Positions 10,801-19,151 of a DNA stretch of 64,000 bases are shown here, piece after piece. Position numbers and translations under genes: made by a program. The notes beneath the pieces are model-generated. The model was given only the letters and a program-made list of their open reading frames with translations. It had not been told where the DNA came from and made no database searches. This DNA comes from Xanthobacteraceae bacterium (GTDB lineage: Bacteria; Pseudomonadota; Alphaproteobacteria; Rhizobiales; Xanthobacteraceae). The stretch covers positions 186,001 through 250,000 of the forward strand of contig SCUB01000010.1 of the NCBI GenBank assembly GCA_004297465.1, written 5' to 3'. The number at the start of each line of letters is the position of its first letter. The stretch's first letter is position 1.

Positions 10801-11343
10801 ATCGTCGAGCGTATCGCGCGCGTGCTCAATCATCCCATCGCGGTGCGCTCCAACCGCACCAAGGGCTCGCATTTCTCGGTGCGCGTGCCGATCGCCGAGG
10901 CCATGGTCCATCCCGCCGCCATCAGCAGCGAGAACCGCACCGCCAAGACCTCGATGGCCGGGGCCGTCATCGTCTGCATCGACAACGAGCCGACCATCCT
11001 CGACGGCATGCGCACGCTGTTGACCGGCTGGGGGGCCACCGTCATCACCGCGACCGATCCGGCGAGCGCCATCGAACTGATCGCCGCCGGCAAGGCGCGC
11101 CCCACCGGCCTTTTGGTGGACTATCACCTCGACCACGGCACCGGCCTTGCCGCCATCCGTCAGATCCGCGCCCGGTTCGGCGACACCATTCCGGCCGCGC
11201 TGATCACCGCCGACCGCAGTCCCAGCGTGCGCGAGACGGCCCGCATCGAGGATATCCCGATCGCCAACAAGCCGGTGAAGCCGGCGGCGCTGCGCGCGCT
11301 GCTGGCGCAGTGGCGCTCGCTGCAGGCCGTCGCCGCCGAATAG
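7825..11343 (+). CDS. Hybrid sensor histidine kinase with sodium/solute symporter-like sensor
   Basis: 1172-residue inner-membrane hybrid kinase. Residues 1 to about 520 form a sodium:solute-symporter-like domain of about 12-13 helices, as in CbrA-type sensors. Next come a PAS domain (NHVRQGIAVFNQDLQLICFN), a coiled coil, a HisKA domain with phospho-His about residue 816 in AAASHDILQPLNA, a HATPase domain (NLISNAIKYTP; GLGLGLSI) and a C-terminal receiver with Asp about residue 1099 in GLLVDYHLD. The symporter part may carry a substrate or sense its flux. Response regulators lie divergently upstream (7528) and convergently downstream (11365), so this looks like a three-gene signalling locus. 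Ligand unknown. Confidence 0.93.
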   Translation: MLPNWVIIVAALGYIGLLFVIASYGDHVRRLQRGRLSILIYPLSLAIYCTSWTFFGSVGVATRSGFEFLAIYIGPIIMIGLCTPLLSRIIRIAKTQNITSIADFIAARYGKSPAVAATVALIAIIGSIPYIALQLKAVASSLQTVLAQLSPAGSGELPVVGDLALMVTVAMATFAVLFGTRHTDATEHQNGLMLAIATESIVKLIAFLTVGIFVTFWMFDGFGDLLVNAQTNLVASRALEQPPALSNFLAMGMLAFFAIVLLPRQFHVSVVENYADTEVRRARWMFPLYLIAINLFVMPIALAGLITFPASSVDSDMFVLALPLAGGSPLITVITFIGGLSAATAMIIVESVALAIMVSNDLVVPLMLRGRSAGFGEGKNFGHLLLKIRRVAIFVMLLFGYLYYRSSGGAQLASIGLLSFAAVAQFAPAFFGGLFWRRATSAGAIAGMAAGFAVWGYTLFLPTFADAGFISQSVLLHGPAGIGVLRPNALFGLSLPPLVHGVVWSLILNSLAYVFVSLLREPSSIERLQADVFVPSGLAPMTPNFRMWRSSITVQDLLSMVGQYLGPERTRQSFEAFANARGLRIEPSASADFQLLQHAEHLIASTIGAASSRLVLSLLLRKRAVSPKAALKLLDNAHAALHYNREILQTALNHVRQGIAVFNQDLQLICFNRQFGDILALPTHMTQIGIGLDEILLSLSPEVPSPANPDPAFLNQRLALYTAAGGPFLERFPGRNLVIEVRSNRMPDGGYVITFSDITPSVEAAEALERANATLERRVRERTEELMHLNAELEQAKSAAEDANLSKTRFLAAASHDILQPLNAARLYVTSLVERQAGGDDSHLVHNIDDSLEAIEEIIGALLDISRLDAGAMIPTLSNFRISDLMRTLEIEFTPMAQEKHVELVFVPCSLPIKSDRALFRRLLQNLISNAIKYTPNGKVLVGCRRHAGRLQIDVYDTGLGIPASKRKEIFKEFHRLDQGAKIARGLGLGLSIVERIARVLNHPIAVRSNRTKGSHFSVRVPIAEAMVHPAAISSENRTAKTSMAGAVIVCIDNEPTILDGMRTLLTGWGATVITATDPASAIELIAAGKARPTGLLVDYHLDHGTGLAAIRQIRARFGDTIPAALITADRSPSVRETARIEDIPIANKPVKPAALRALLAQWRSLQAVAAE

Positions 11344-11364
11344 CACGGGCACGGGATCGGGGAA

Positions 11365-12042
11365 TCAGTTCACGGCCTGCTCGGCCTGACGCCAGTGGCT
11401 GCCGGAAATGCGCGCGGCGGCGATCACCGCCTGGGTACGGCTCTCGACGCTGAGTTTCTGCAGGATGGCGGAGACATGGGCCTTGATGGTGGCCTCGGAG
11501 ACGCCGAGTTCGTAGGCGATCTGCTTGTTGAGCAGCCCCTCCGACAGCATCATAAGCACCCGGACCTGCTGCGGCGTGAGCGTCGCCAACCGGTCGCGCA
11601 GCTTGATCGTTTCCGGATCGGCCGCCACCGCCAGATCGATGTCGGACGGAATCCAGACGTCGCCGGCCAGCACGCGGGCGATGGCATTGCGCAGCGTTTC
11701 GATGTTCAGCCGCTTGGGAATGAACCCGGAGGCGCCGAAGTCCATCGACCGGCGGATCGTCTCGGCATCGTCGCTGGCCGACACGATGACCACCGGAATG
11801 CCCGGATACTGCGCGCGCAGGTACAACAGACCGGAAAACCCGCTGATGCCCGGCATGGCGAGATCGAGCAGAATGAGGTCGACGTCGCTTTGCCGCTCCA
11901 GAAGCGCGGTCAGTTCGCCGAACGACCCCGCCTCGGCAATGTCGGCCGTCGCCAGCACTCCGCCGACCGCCTCACGCATCGCACCGCGAAACAGTGGATG
12001 GTCGTCGGCGATGACAAGACGATAGGCAGAAGAAATATCCAT
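11365..12042 (-). CDS. LuxR/NarL-family response regulator
   Basis: 225-residue regulator. Receiver at about residues 8-125, with acid pair IADDH, phospho-Asp60 in LLDLAMPG and Lys in FIPKRL; LuxR HTH at the C-terminus (LTPQQVRVLMMLSEGLLNKQ; SEATIKAHVSAILQKL). An upstream extension of the frame to 12207 has no homology; start 12042 (MDISSAYRL) fits the family. It converges on the hybrid kinase gene (21-bp gap) and resembles regulators that sit beside symporter-type kinases in proteobacteria (AgmR/ErbR-like). A role in a carbon-source response is inference. Confidence 0.88.
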   Translation of the reverse strand: MDISSAYRLVIADDHPLFRGAMREAVGGVLATADIAEAGSFGELTALLERQSDVDLILLDLAMPGISGFSGLLYLRAQYPGIPVVIVSASDDAETIRRSMDFGASGFIPKRLNIETLRNAIARVLAGDVWIPSDIDLAVAADPETIKLRDRLATLTPQQVRVLMMLSEGLLNKQIAYELGVSEATIKAHVSAILQKLSVESRTQAVIAAARISGSHWRQAEQAVN

Positions 12043-12364
12043 CCCTGAGTTTACCTGACAGCAGCCTGTTTTTTCTTTGCTGATAGTGGCCGGCCGATGC
12101 AAAGGCAATTGTTCACTGCAAAATCCAGCGATGCAAGCTTTTCCACTGTTGAAATCACCGACCACGCGCGCGCCGCCCGCCATTGTGCGGCGCAAAAACA
12201 CCGCCACGCCGTCTTATCGCGGCAATCCAGCGATGGCCGAAAGTCTTATGGGGCGGAATTACGACCGATGTTAGGTTGACGAAGGCATCGGCACCGTAAG
12301 CATACCTCTCAAGTGGTCGGCGGGTGCGGGCTTAATTGAGAAACAACCTATCTGGGAGCGCCCA
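12043..12364. other. Intergenic region before the MFS transporter
   Basis: 322 bases between the divergent regulator and transporter starts. No supported gene and no strong hairpin seen. It must hold both promoters; GGGAG lies just before the transporter ATG. Confidence 0.5.
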
Positions 12365-14029
12365 ATGTCAGTTATCGCTGCTACCACCACGCGCGCTGGG
12401 GGTATGACGAAGAACGAACGCTTCGTCGTCTTCGCCTCATCACTCGGCACCGTCTTCGAATGGTATGACTTCTACCTGTACGGCTCGCTGGCCGCCATCA
12501 TCGGCGCGCAGTTCTTCAGCGCCTATCCGCCGGCCACCCGTAACATCTTCGCCCTTCTGGCGTTCGCGGCGGGCTTCCTGGTGCGCCCGTTCGGCGCCAT
12601 CGTGTTCGGCCGCATCGGCGACATCGTCGGCCGCAAATACACCTTCCTCGTCACCATCCTCATCATGGGCATGTCGACCTTCATCGTCGGCCTGCTGCCC
12701 AACGCGGCCTCCATCGGCATCGCGGCACCGATCATCCTGATCGTGCTGCGTCTCGCCCAGGGCCTCGCGCTCGGCGGCGAATACGGCGGCGCCGCGACTT
12801 ACGTGGCCGAACATGCCCCGCACAACCGCCGCGGCTACTACACCTCATGGATTCAGACCACCGCGACGCTCGGCCTGTTCCTGTCGCTGCTGGTCATCCT
12901 GTTCACCCGCACCATCATCGGTGAAAAAGACTTCGCCACCTGGGGCTGGCGCGTGCCGTTCCTGGTGTCGGTGGTGCTGCTCGGCATCTCGGTCTGGATC
13001 CGCCTGCGCCTCAATGAGTCGCCGGTGTTCCAGAAAATGAAGGACGAAGGCAAGGGCTCCAAGGCGCCGCTCACCGAAGCTTTCGGCAACTGGAGCAATG
13101 CCAAGATCGCGCTGCTCGCGCTGCTCGGCCTCGTCGCCGGCCAGGGCGTGGTGTGGTACACGGGCCAGTTCTATGCCCTGTTCTTCCTGCAGTCGATCCT
13201 CAAGGTCGACGGCTACACCTCCAACCTGCTGATCGCGTGGTCGCTGGTATTCGGCACCGGCCTCTTCCTGTTCTTTGGTGCCCTCTCCGACCGCATCGGC
13301 CGCAAGCCGATCATCCTGGCTGGCTGCCTGATCGCGGCGCTCACCTTCTTCCCGATCTTCCGCATGATCTCCTCCTACGCCAACCCGGCGCTGGAAAGGG
13401 CGATCGAGAACGTGAAGGTGACCGTGATCGCGGATCCTGCTGGTTGTGGCGACCTGTTCAACCCGGTTGGCACCCGCGTGTTCTCGGCGCCGTGCGACGT
13501 CGCCCGTTCTTTCCTGGCACGCTCGGCGGTGAAATACAGCACCGAAAAGGCTCCCGCCGGTTCTCAGGTGAAGATCTCGATCAACGGCAACGAAGTGCCA
13601 TATGCCTCGTCGAAGGAATCGGACGCTGCCGTCACCACGGCGTTGCAGACCGCAGGCTATCCGAAAGCCAGCGATCCGGGCATCGTGAAGATGGCGCATC
13701 CATTTGACATCTTCCGTCCGCAGGTGGCGGCCATCATCGGCCTGCTGTTCATCCTGGTGGCCTACGTCACCATGGTGTACGGCCCAATGGCGGCGGCGCT
13801 GGTCGAACTGTTCCCGACCCGCATCCGCTACACCTCGATGTCGCTGCCCTATCACATCGGCAACGGCTGGTTCGGCGGCTTCCTGCCGGCAACCGCGTTC
13901 GCCATGGTGGCGCAGACCGGCGATATCTACTACGGCCTATGGTATCCGATCGTGATCGCGCTCATGACCTTCGTCATCGGCATGATCTTCATCCCGGAGA
14001 CCAAGGACCGCGACATCACCGCCGAATAA
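12365..14029 (+). CDS. MFS transporter, metabolite:H+ symporter (MHS) type
   Basis: 554-residue inner-membrane transporter. The N-terminus has SSLGTVFEWYDFYLYG and the MFS loop motif GRIGDIVGRKYTFL; GGEYGGAATYVAEHAP is the MHS signature (ProP, KgtP, ShiA-like). The second half repeats the loop motif as GALSDRIGRKPIIL. Between helices 8 and 9 (about residues 335-445) is a hydrophilic insert of about 110 residues with two Cys and a VKISINGNEV stretch, absent from most 430-450-residue MHS proteins. GGGAG precedes the ATG and a terminator follows, so it is monocistronic. It lies beside the symporter-kinase locus, whose regulators may control it. Substrate (an organic acid or betaine) unknown. Confidence 0.9.
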   Translation: MSVIAATTTRAGGMTKNERFVVFASSLGTVFEWYDFYLYGSLAAIIGAQFFSAYPPATRNIFALLAFAAGFLVRPFGAIVFGRIGDIVGRKYTFLVTILIMGMSTFIVGLLPNAASIGIAAPIILIVLRLAQGLALGGEYGGAATYVAEHAPHNRRGYYTSWIQTTATLGLFLSLLVILFTRTIIGEKDFATWGWRVPFLVSVVLLGISVWIRLRLNESPVFQKMKDEGKGSKAPLTEAFGNWSNAKIALLALLGLVAGQGVVWYTGQFYALFFLQSILKVDGYTSNLLIAWSLVFGTGLFLFFGALSDRIGRKPIILAGCLIAALTFFPIFRMISSYANPALERAIENVKVTVIADPAGCGDLFNPVGTRVFSAPCDVARSFLARSAVKYSTEKAPAGSQVKISINGNEVPYASSKESDAAVTTALQTAGYPKASDPGIVKMAHPFDIFRPQVAAIIGLLFILVAYVTMVYGPMAAALVELFPTRIRYTSMSLPYHIGNGWFGGFLPATAFAMVAQTGDIYYGLWYPIVIALMTFVIGMIFIPETKDRDITAE

Positions 14030-14076
14030 GGCGGCCCCGGGCGGCCCCCGCGCGGGCCGCCCCCGACCTCTCAACG

Positions 14077-14112
14077 AAACCGGCCGCGGGGCAACCCCGT
14101 GGCCGGTTTTTC
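14077..14112 (+). terminator. Terminator after MFS transporter gene
   Basis: AACCGGCC-G-CGGGG pairs with CCCCG-T-GGCCGGTT around a CAA loop, followed by T residues. Confidence 0.8.
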
Positions 14113-14155
14113 GTTATCGTCTTTCGATGCAACCGAAGAAGATGAATGGCCCGGA

Positions 14156-14629
14156 TCAGATCCGGCTGCCGACGAACTGCATCACCACCTCGCGCCGGTG
14201 CGGCTGCGCCCGGTGCTCGATGAGATAGATGCTCTGCCAGGCGCCGAGCGCGAGCGCGCCGCGCGCAACCGGAACATGCAGGCAGACCGAGGTCAGCATG
14301 GTTTTGACATGCCCCGGCATGTCGTCGGGGCCTTCGGTGTCGTGGCTCCAGCCGCCGCGCGGCGCCAGCCGGTCGAGCGCGGCGGCAAGATCGGTCAGCA
14401 CGGCGGGATCGGCGTTTTCCTGGATGGTGAGCGAGGCCGAGGTGTGCCGCGCGAACATGAGCACGAACCCGTCGCAGGCGGCGGCGGCCTGCACGAACCG
14501 CCGCACCTCGGCGGTGATGTCGGTAAAGCCGGAGCCGGTGGTCTCGATGGTCAGCGTGGCCGTGGCCAGATGATCGGCCGCCCCGCCGGTCACCGGCGAC
14601 ATCCGCCGCTCCGACTGCCGCATCGACAT
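14156..14629 (-). CDS. YjbQ/UPF0047 family protein
   Basis: 157-residue cytosolic protein of the secondary thiamine-phosphate synthase/YjbQ family (UPF0047). Seen in the sequence: FARHTSASLTIQENADP, the acidic/His segment WSHDTEGPDDMPGH, and SVCLHVPVARGALALGAWQS-IYLIEHR. His, Asp and Glu residues here form a putative active site in the fold. The frame runs open far upstream, but that part overlaps the next gene in another frame; starts 14629 (MSMRQSERR) or 14602 are preferred. It converges on the MFS terminator. In vivo function of the family is uncertain. Confidence 0.88.
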   Translation of the reverse strand: MSMRQSERRMSPVTGGAADHLATATLTIETTGSGFTDITAEVRRFVQAAAACDGFVLMFARHTSASLTIQENADPAVLTDLAAALDRLAPRGGWSHDTEGPDDMPGHVKTMLTSVCLHVPVARGALALGAWQSIYLIEHRAQPHRREVVMQFVGSRI

Positions 14630-14667
14630 GCTGTTCGGTCCATCCGCTGTGCCTGCCCGGCGCCGCA

Positions 14668-15225
14668 TCACGTTCGGTTGCCCGCCATGTCCTGCTGCAG
14701 ACGCATCACCATCTCGATCAGCCGCCGCCACACCTTCTCCATGAACGCCATGGCGCGGTTGAACTCGGCATCGTCGGGTAGCTTGAGATCCGGCCGGGTC
14801 TGCTCGGACTGCCTGGCCTCGGGCGGCTTGCTCTCGGGTAGCTTGCTCTCGGGCGGCTTGGCTTCGGTGACCGGGCCGCGCGGCTGCAACTGTCCGCGCC
14901 CGAGCAGTTCGTTCTTGAGGCGGCCGGTCTCGACCTGCAGGCGGGCGATCTCGGCCTCCAGCGCCGCGCGCTCGTCGGGCACCACGTAGCAGGCCCAGCC
15001 GGTGCCCTGCCGGGTGCAGGTCGAAACCTGGCCGGTACGGGTGTCGAGCCGCACCACGCCGCCATCGGCCGGCTGCGCGAACACATAGCGGCCGTTCTGG
15101 CTGTCGGGCATCGCCTGCGCAGACGCCGGCGTGACCGCCGCGGCGCCCAGCAGCATCCCGGCACAGGCCCCGAGGAAACGCGCGCCGCTGCCGTACTCCG
15201 ATCGCTGATGACGTCTCGCCTGCAA
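14668..15225 (-). CDS. Secreted coiled-coil protein of unknown function
   Basis: 185 residues. Signal peptide at residues 15-37 (FLGACAGMLLGAAAVTPASA), then a short domain with paired Cys (STCTRQGTGWACYVVPDE), a heptad-like helix (ERAALEAEIARLQVETGRLK), a Pro/Glu linker with a repeated ESK-PE unit, and a C-terminal amphipathic helix. I do not recognise a family with a known job, though proteins of this layout occur widely in Bradyrhizobium relatives. It ends 38 bases before the YjbQ start and may be cotranscribed with it. Confidence 0.7.
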   Translation of the reverse strand: MQARRHQRSEYGSGARFLGACAGMLLGAAAVTPASAQAMPDSQNGRYVFAQPADGGVVRLDTRTGQVSTCTRQGTGWACYVVPDERAALEAEIARLQVETGRLKNELLGRGQLQPRGPVTEAKPPESKLPESKPPEARQSEQTRPDLKLPDDAEFNRAMAFMEKVWRRLIEMVMRLQQDMAGNRT

Positions 15226-15251
15226 TTTCGCGGCCTCCTTCGCGCCGGCCG

Positions 15252-15500
15252 TCAGCCGTCCGCCTCAATGTGGGAAAGCCGGCGCCCGAGCACCAGCCCG
15301 CGTTCCCTGGGCGTTTGCCCCATCCCATCAGAGCCGGCTGCGGCAGGCAAGAATGGGGCGCCTTGAGAATCAAATCGGCACGATACGGCTGTTGCGATGC
15401 GGAACTTGAGGCGCGGGGAACCGCGCGTGTTGCGCCAAGCCTTCCGCAAGACATCCCAGGTCTTGAATAAGCCAAGTAAAATCAAACGGCTACGGTCCAT
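15252..15500 (-). CDS. Small hypothetical protein
   Basis: 82 codons (starts MDRSRLILLGLFKTWDVLRK). The main support is an excellent ribosome site, AAGGAG seven bases before the ATG, and a short hydrophobic-basic N-terminus. The C-terminal half has no recognisable domain and could be read-through composition. It lies between the secreted coiled-coil gene and the divergent atpI. It may be a real small protein or chance. Confidence 0.3.
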   Translation of the reverse strand: MDRSRLILLGLFKTWDVLRKAWRNTRGSPRLKFRIATAVSCRFDSQGAPFLPAAAGSDGMGQTPRERGLVLGRRLSHIEADG

Positions 15501-15630
15501 CGACGGCTCCTTGCGCGACCTTGACTCGGACACCCCCCATCAGTATGGTCCCGCCGGCTTTGAAGGGTGGCGGGGCGTTTTTCGATCTTCTTTGGCGTTT
15601 TCCGGGACGTTTTCGGGTGGTCTGACGGTC

Positions 15631-16080
15631 ATGGCAGACGGCACGCGCGATAACAGCAACGGGACGGACAAGGCAGCGGATCGAAGCAATCACAATCTGC
15701 CGACCGACGAAGCCGCGCTTTCCGCACGGCTTTCCCGTCTGGATCACCGTCTTTCCGAAATCAGGAAGGAACGTGGCACCCAGGCCGATCAGTCCGCCAG
15801 TGAGAGCCAGAATCGCTCCGCCAACGCTTCGGCGATGGCGCGCGGCTTCCGGCTTTCCTCCGAACTGATCGCGGGCGTTCTTGTCGGTTCGGCCATCGGT
15901 TGGGGTATCGACCGTTGGCTGTCGACGTCGCCGTGGGGCCTCATGGCGTTCATGCTGATTGGCTTTGCCGCCGGCGTGATCAACGTGATGCGGGCGGCGG
16001 GCGTGGCGCAGGGCGATGGCTCCCCGTCGTCATGGCCCAACGGAACAACGCGGCGCGACGACAACGCGCGCGATCAGTGA
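15631..16080 (+). CDS. atpI: F0F1 ATP synthase accessory protein AtpI
   Basis: 149 residues. The N-terminal half is hydrophilic and charged (LSARLSRLDHRLSEIRKER); two helices follow (ELIAGVLVGSAIGWGIDRWL and WGLMAFMLIGFAAGVINVMR), typical of AtpI/AtpZ-type proteins that help assemble the c-ring or supply Mg. The frame extends upstream to 15397, but ATG 15631 (MADGTRDN) is where family-like sequence starts. It leads the F0 operon, 42 bases before atpB. Confidence 0.9.
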   Translation: MADGTRDNSNGTDKAADRSNHNLPTDEAALSARLSRLDHRLSEIRKERGTQADQSASESQNRSANASAMARGFRLSSELIAGVLVGSAIGWGIDRWLSTSPWGLMAFMLIGFAAGVINVMRAAGVAQGDGSPSSWPNGTTRRDDNARDQ

Positions 16081-16122
16081 TTTCACCAGGCCGCGCGCGG
16101 CCGACGACGAGAGACCAGACTG

Positions 16123-16872
16123 ATGGCCGACCCGATTCACCAGTTTCAGATCAACAAGATCTTCACGGTCGGGCATATCGGCGGGCATGAGATCGCCTTC
16201 ACCAATTCCTCGGCCTTCATGTTCGCCATCGTGGCGATCATCACCCTGCTGATGCTCGGCGGCAGCGCCGCGCGCAGCGTGATCCCGGGGCGCATGCAGT
16301 CACTCGCGGAACTGTCTTACGAATTCGTCTCGGATACATTGCGCAGCAGCGTCGGCGAGGAAGGCATGAAGTTCTTCCCGCTGGTGTTCACGCTGTTCAT
16401 GTTCGTGCTGACCGCCAACCTGATCGGCATCATCCCCTATACCTTCACCGTCACCAGCCACATCATCGTGACGCTGGCGCTGGCGCTCACCGTGTTCCTC
16501 ACCGTACTCTTGTACGGGCTCTACAAGAACGGCCTGAAATTCTTCAAGCTGTTCGTGCCGCACGGCATTCCGATCTACATCCTGCCGCTGATCGTGGTGA
16601 TCGAGGTGATCTCGTTCCTGTCGCGGCCGGTCTCGCACAGCGTGCGTCTGTTCGCCAACATGCTGGCCGGCCACATCACGCTCAAGGTGTTCGCGAGCTT
16701 CGTCGCCGGCCTCGGCTCGTTCGGCGCGCTCGGCTGGGCCGGCGCGGTGCTGCCGCTCGCCATGACCACCGCGCTCACCGCGCTCGAACTTCTCGTTGCG
16801 TTCCTGCAGGCCTACGTCTTCACCATCCTGACCTGCATCTATCTCAACGACGCTCTTCACCCCGGCCATTAA
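16123..16872 (+). CDS. atpB: F0F1 ATP synthase subunit a
   Basis: 249-residue membrane subunit that forms the proton half-channels. Conserved helix with the essential Arg: [19 protein letters not shown]. Another conserved block is [21 protein letters not shown] near the C-terminus. Normal length for alphaproteobacteria. Second gene of the F0 operon, 69 bases before atpE. Confidence 0.97.
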   Translation: MADPIHQFQINKIFTVGHIGGHEIAFTNSSAFMFAIVAIITLLMLGGSAARSVIPGRMQSLAELSYEFVSDTLRSSVGEEGMKFFPLVFTLFMFVLTANLIGIIPYTFTVTSHIIVTLALALTVFLTVLLYGLYKNGLKFFKLFVPHGIPIYILPLIVVIEVISFLSRPVSHSVRLFANMLAGHITLKVFASFVAGLGSFGALGWAGAVLPLAMTTALTALELLVAFLQAYVFTILTCIYLNDALHPGH

Positions 16873-16941
16873 CCGCCGGACATTTCGATCCAACCTACGG
16901 TCTTATCTCAACAGACGGTCTTACCAAGAAGGAGTTCTCCC

Positions 16942-17169
16942 ATGGATCCAGTCGCAGCAAAGTACATCGGCGCCGGCATCGCGTGTCTCGGCATGGGTGG
17001 CGCGGGCATCGGCGTCGGCACCATCTTCAGCCAGTACCTCAACGGCGCGCTGCGCAACCCGTCGGCCGCGCAGGGCCAGTTCGCCAACCTGATCTTCGGC
17101 TTCGCCGTGACCGAAGCGCTCGGCATCTTCTCGCTGCTGATCGCGCTGCTGCTCCTGTTCGCGTCGTAA
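16942..17169 (+). CDS. atpE: F0F1 ATP synthase subunit c
   Basis: 75-residue proteolipid of the rotating c-ring, two helices joined by the polar loop RNPSAAQGQ. The proton-carrying carboxylate is the Glu in [13 protein letters not shown]. The Gly-rich first helix ([17 protein letters not shown]) is typical. AAGGAG is well placed before the start, as expected for a highly translated subunit. Confidence 0.97.
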   Translation: MDPVAAKYIGAGIACLGMGGAGIGVGTIFSQYLNGALRNPSAAQGQFANLIFGFAVTEALGIFSLLIALLLLFAS

Positions 17170-17235
17170 GTTCAACACGCTGACTGGTCGATGGACCGCC
17201 TGGGCGGCCATCGGCCTTTGCAAGAGGAGAGGCCC

Positions 17236-17808
17236 ATGGCCAGTCAGGGCAAGGCGGCTTCCGGCGGCAACGCTGGCGCTGCCCACACCGAAGTGCCATC
17301 CGGCGGGCATGGCGGCGGCTTTCCGCCGTTCGACAAGTCGACGTTCGCATCGCAGCTGTTCTGGCTGGCGATCGCCTTCGTCGCGCTCTACGTCATCGTT
17401 TCGCGGATCGCCCTGCCCCGCGTCGGCGGCCTCATCGAGGCTCGCCGTGACACCATCGCCAAGGATCTTGGCGATGCGCAGCGTCTCAAGGACGCGGCGG
17501 ACCAGGAACTGGCGACCTACGAAAGCGAGCTGGCGGCGGCGCGCGCCAAGGCCCAGGCCATCGGCGCCGAGATGCGCGACAAGCTGCAGGCGCAGTCCGA
17601 CGCCGAGCGCAAGAGTCTCGAGGACCGGCTGGCCGGCAAGCTGGCCGAGGCCGAAAAGACCATCGCCGCCACGCGCCAGGCGGCCATGGGCAACGTGCGC
17701 ACCATCGCCGCCGACGCGGCGGCGGCCATCGTGCAGCGGCTGACCGGGGTTGCCGCCGAAGGCGGCGCCGTGCAGGCCGCGGTCGACGCCGCCATCAAGG
17801 GGGCCTGA
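17236..17808 (+). CDS. atpF': F0F1 ATP synthase subunit b'
   Basis: 190 residues. A Gly/His-rich N-terminus, one helix ([20 protein letters not shown]) and a long coiled coil of Ala, Glu, Lys and Arg form one half of the peripheral stalk. The start at 17236 (MASQGKAAS) has AAGAGGAG upstream; the in-frame codon at 17191 lacks one. The stop is four bases before the atpF start. Separate b' and b genes are usual in alphaproteobacteria, cyanobacteria and plastids. Confidence 0.95.
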   Translation: MASQGKAASGGNAGAAHTEVPSGGHGGGFPPFDKSTFASQLFWLAIAFVALYVIVSRIALPRVGGLIEARRDTIAKDLGDAQRLKDAADQELATYESELAAARAKAQAIGAEMRDKLQAQSDAERKSLEDRLAGKLAEAEKTIAATRQAAMGNVRTIAADAAAAIVQRLTGVAAEGGAVQAAVDAAIKGA

Positions 17809-17812
17809 AGCG

Positions 17813-18295
17813 ATGTTCGAAGCTGAATTCTGGGTCGCGATCGCGTTCCTGATCCTGGTCGGCGGGTTCGTCTATCTCGGCGTGCCGAGGCTGATCATCG
17901 CCACGCTCGACAAGCGCGCCGAGCGCATCAAGGCCGAACTCGACGATGCCCGCCGCCTGCGCGAGGAAGCGGCCGGCCTGGTCGCCGAATATCGCGCCAA
18001 GCGCGAGGCCGCCGAGCGCGAGGCGCAGGAGATCGTCACCAACGCCAAGGCCGAGGCCGAGCGTCTCACCGCCGAGGCCAAGGTCAAGATGGAAGACTTC
18101 GTCGCCCGCCGCACCAGGATGGCGGAGACCAAGATCGCCCAGGCCGAAACCCAGGCGCTCGCCGACGTGCGCGCCGCCGCGGCGGAAGCCGCCGTGACCG
18201 CCGCCGGCAAAATTCTGGCCAGCTCGGTGACCGGCAAGGTCGCCGACGACCTGGTGACGCAGGGCATCGCCGAGGTGCGGCAGAAGCTGAACTGA
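17813..18295 (+). CDS. atpF: F0F1 ATP synthase subunit b
   Basis: 160 residues. N-terminal helix ([20 protein letters not shown]) and a coiled-coil stalk with heptads rich in Ala, Glu and Arg, second half of the stator with b'. Start 17813 (MFEAEFWVA) is right after the b' stop; an in-frame start at 17750 would overlap b' by 20 codons and is unlikely. Last gene of the operon; a terminator follows. The F1 genes (delta, alpha, gamma, beta, epsilon) are not here, the usual split in Hyphomicrobiales. Confidence 0.95.
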   Translation: MFEAEFWVAIAFLILVGGFVYLGVPRLIIATLDKRAERIKAELDDARRLREEAAGLVAEYRAKREAAEREAQEIVTNAKAEAERLTAEAKVKMEDFVARRTRMAETKIAQAETQALADVRAAAAEAAVTAAGKILASSVTGKVADDLVTQGIAEVRQKLN

Positions 18296-18327
18296 CGCTT
18301 CGCCGCTCCATCGTTCCACTGATTACG

Positions 18328-18358
18328 AAAACGCCGGGCGAGAGCCCGGCGTTTTTGT
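18328..18358 (+). terminator. Terminator after the F0 operon
   Basis: AACGCCGGGC and GCCCGGCGTT form a 10-bp stem with a GAGA loop, followed by TTTTTG. It also faces the convergent lipoprotein gene. Confidence 0.9.
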
Positions 18359-18405
18359 TTTACGGCTTTGTCGCGGGCCTTGCCGCGCCACCTTACCGTT
18401 TCACC

Positions 18406-19077
18406 TCACCTTTTCCTGGCGGCCTTCGGCCTGGGCGCCGTTTTCGCGCCTTCGGGATCGAACCCGACATAGAACACATAGGCGTCGGCGACATTGGCGG
18501 CCGGCACCGGATAGCTGAAATCCTCGGCAACGAAGGTGAAGGCGACGCTGTTCTCGCCCGCCGGCATCGCCACCGTGGTGCGGTAGAACTTCGACGCGAT
18601 CGTCTTCGGATGCGCGCCTTCCTGCACCACGGCGATGCGCAGCGGCACGTCGACCGAGGACGGCGCACCGCCCGGACCGACGATGATGCGGCCGGCGATT
18701 CCGACCTTCGCCAGCACATTGCCGCCGCTGATCGCGCACTCGCGCGCGGTGCGGCCGATCGTGCCCTGATAGCGCAGGTCGCCGCTCGCGCCGGCGCGGG
18801 CCGCGGTGGTCACCGCCAATGTCGAGGCCCCGGCGCGGATGTCGACGCCGGGACAATCCGGTTCCTCGGCCTGCTGCTGCGTGGTGGGCGTTCCGGCCTC
18901 CTGCGAGCGCGAGCCGAACAGCTGCGAGAAGCGATCGGAGGCGTCCGACAGGACGGACGAGCCGCCTAGCGAGCTACAGCCGGCAAGCAGACCTGGCGCC
19001 AGCACCAGCGCCGCCGCGGCGCTCCAGAAGCGCCGGCGTTCCGGTGTCCGGCACTCCTGCCGCAAGTGTGTGGTCAT
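18406..19077 (-). CDS. Putative outer-membrane lipoprotein
   Basis: 223 residues. Basic N-terminus, hydrophobic stretch and lipobox LLAGC-SS predict lipidation. The mature part has a Gln/Ser-rich spacer and a beta-rich domain (LRYQGTIGRTARECAISGGN; VPLRIAVVQEG; SVAFTFVAEDFSYPVP) found as a hypothetical lipoprotein family in Bradyrhizobium relatives. Start 19077 (MTTHLRQE) has GAGGGG just upstream; 19092 is the alternative. It converges on the F0 operon terminator. Function unknown. Confidence 0.8.
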   Translation of the reverse strand: MTTHLRQECRTPERRRFWSAAAALVLAPGLLAGCSSLGGSSVLSDASDRFSQLFGSRSQEAGTPTTQQQAEEPDCPGVDIRAGASTLAVTTAARAGASGDLRYQGTIGRTARECAISGGNVLAKVGIAGRIIVGPGGAPSSVDVPLRIAVVQEGAHPKTIASKFYRTTVAMPAGENSVAFTFVAEDFSYPVPAANVADAYVFYVGFDPEGAKTAPRPKAARKR

Positions 19078-19151
19078 GATCCCCTCTGGCATGGTTGTTC
19101 CGTCCCCCTGTTTTCATCCCGCACGCGGCGCACCGCGGGCCAACAAATCCG

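Noticed and set aside
14630-15475. Long minus-strand frame continuing upstream of the YjbQ gene
   Set aside because: It overlaps the secreted coiled-coil gene in another frame; only the last 157 codons show family motifs.
15397-15630. N-terminal extension of AtpI by 78 residues
   Set aside because: The extension is Arg-rich without similarity, and AtpI-like sequence starts at ATG 15631.
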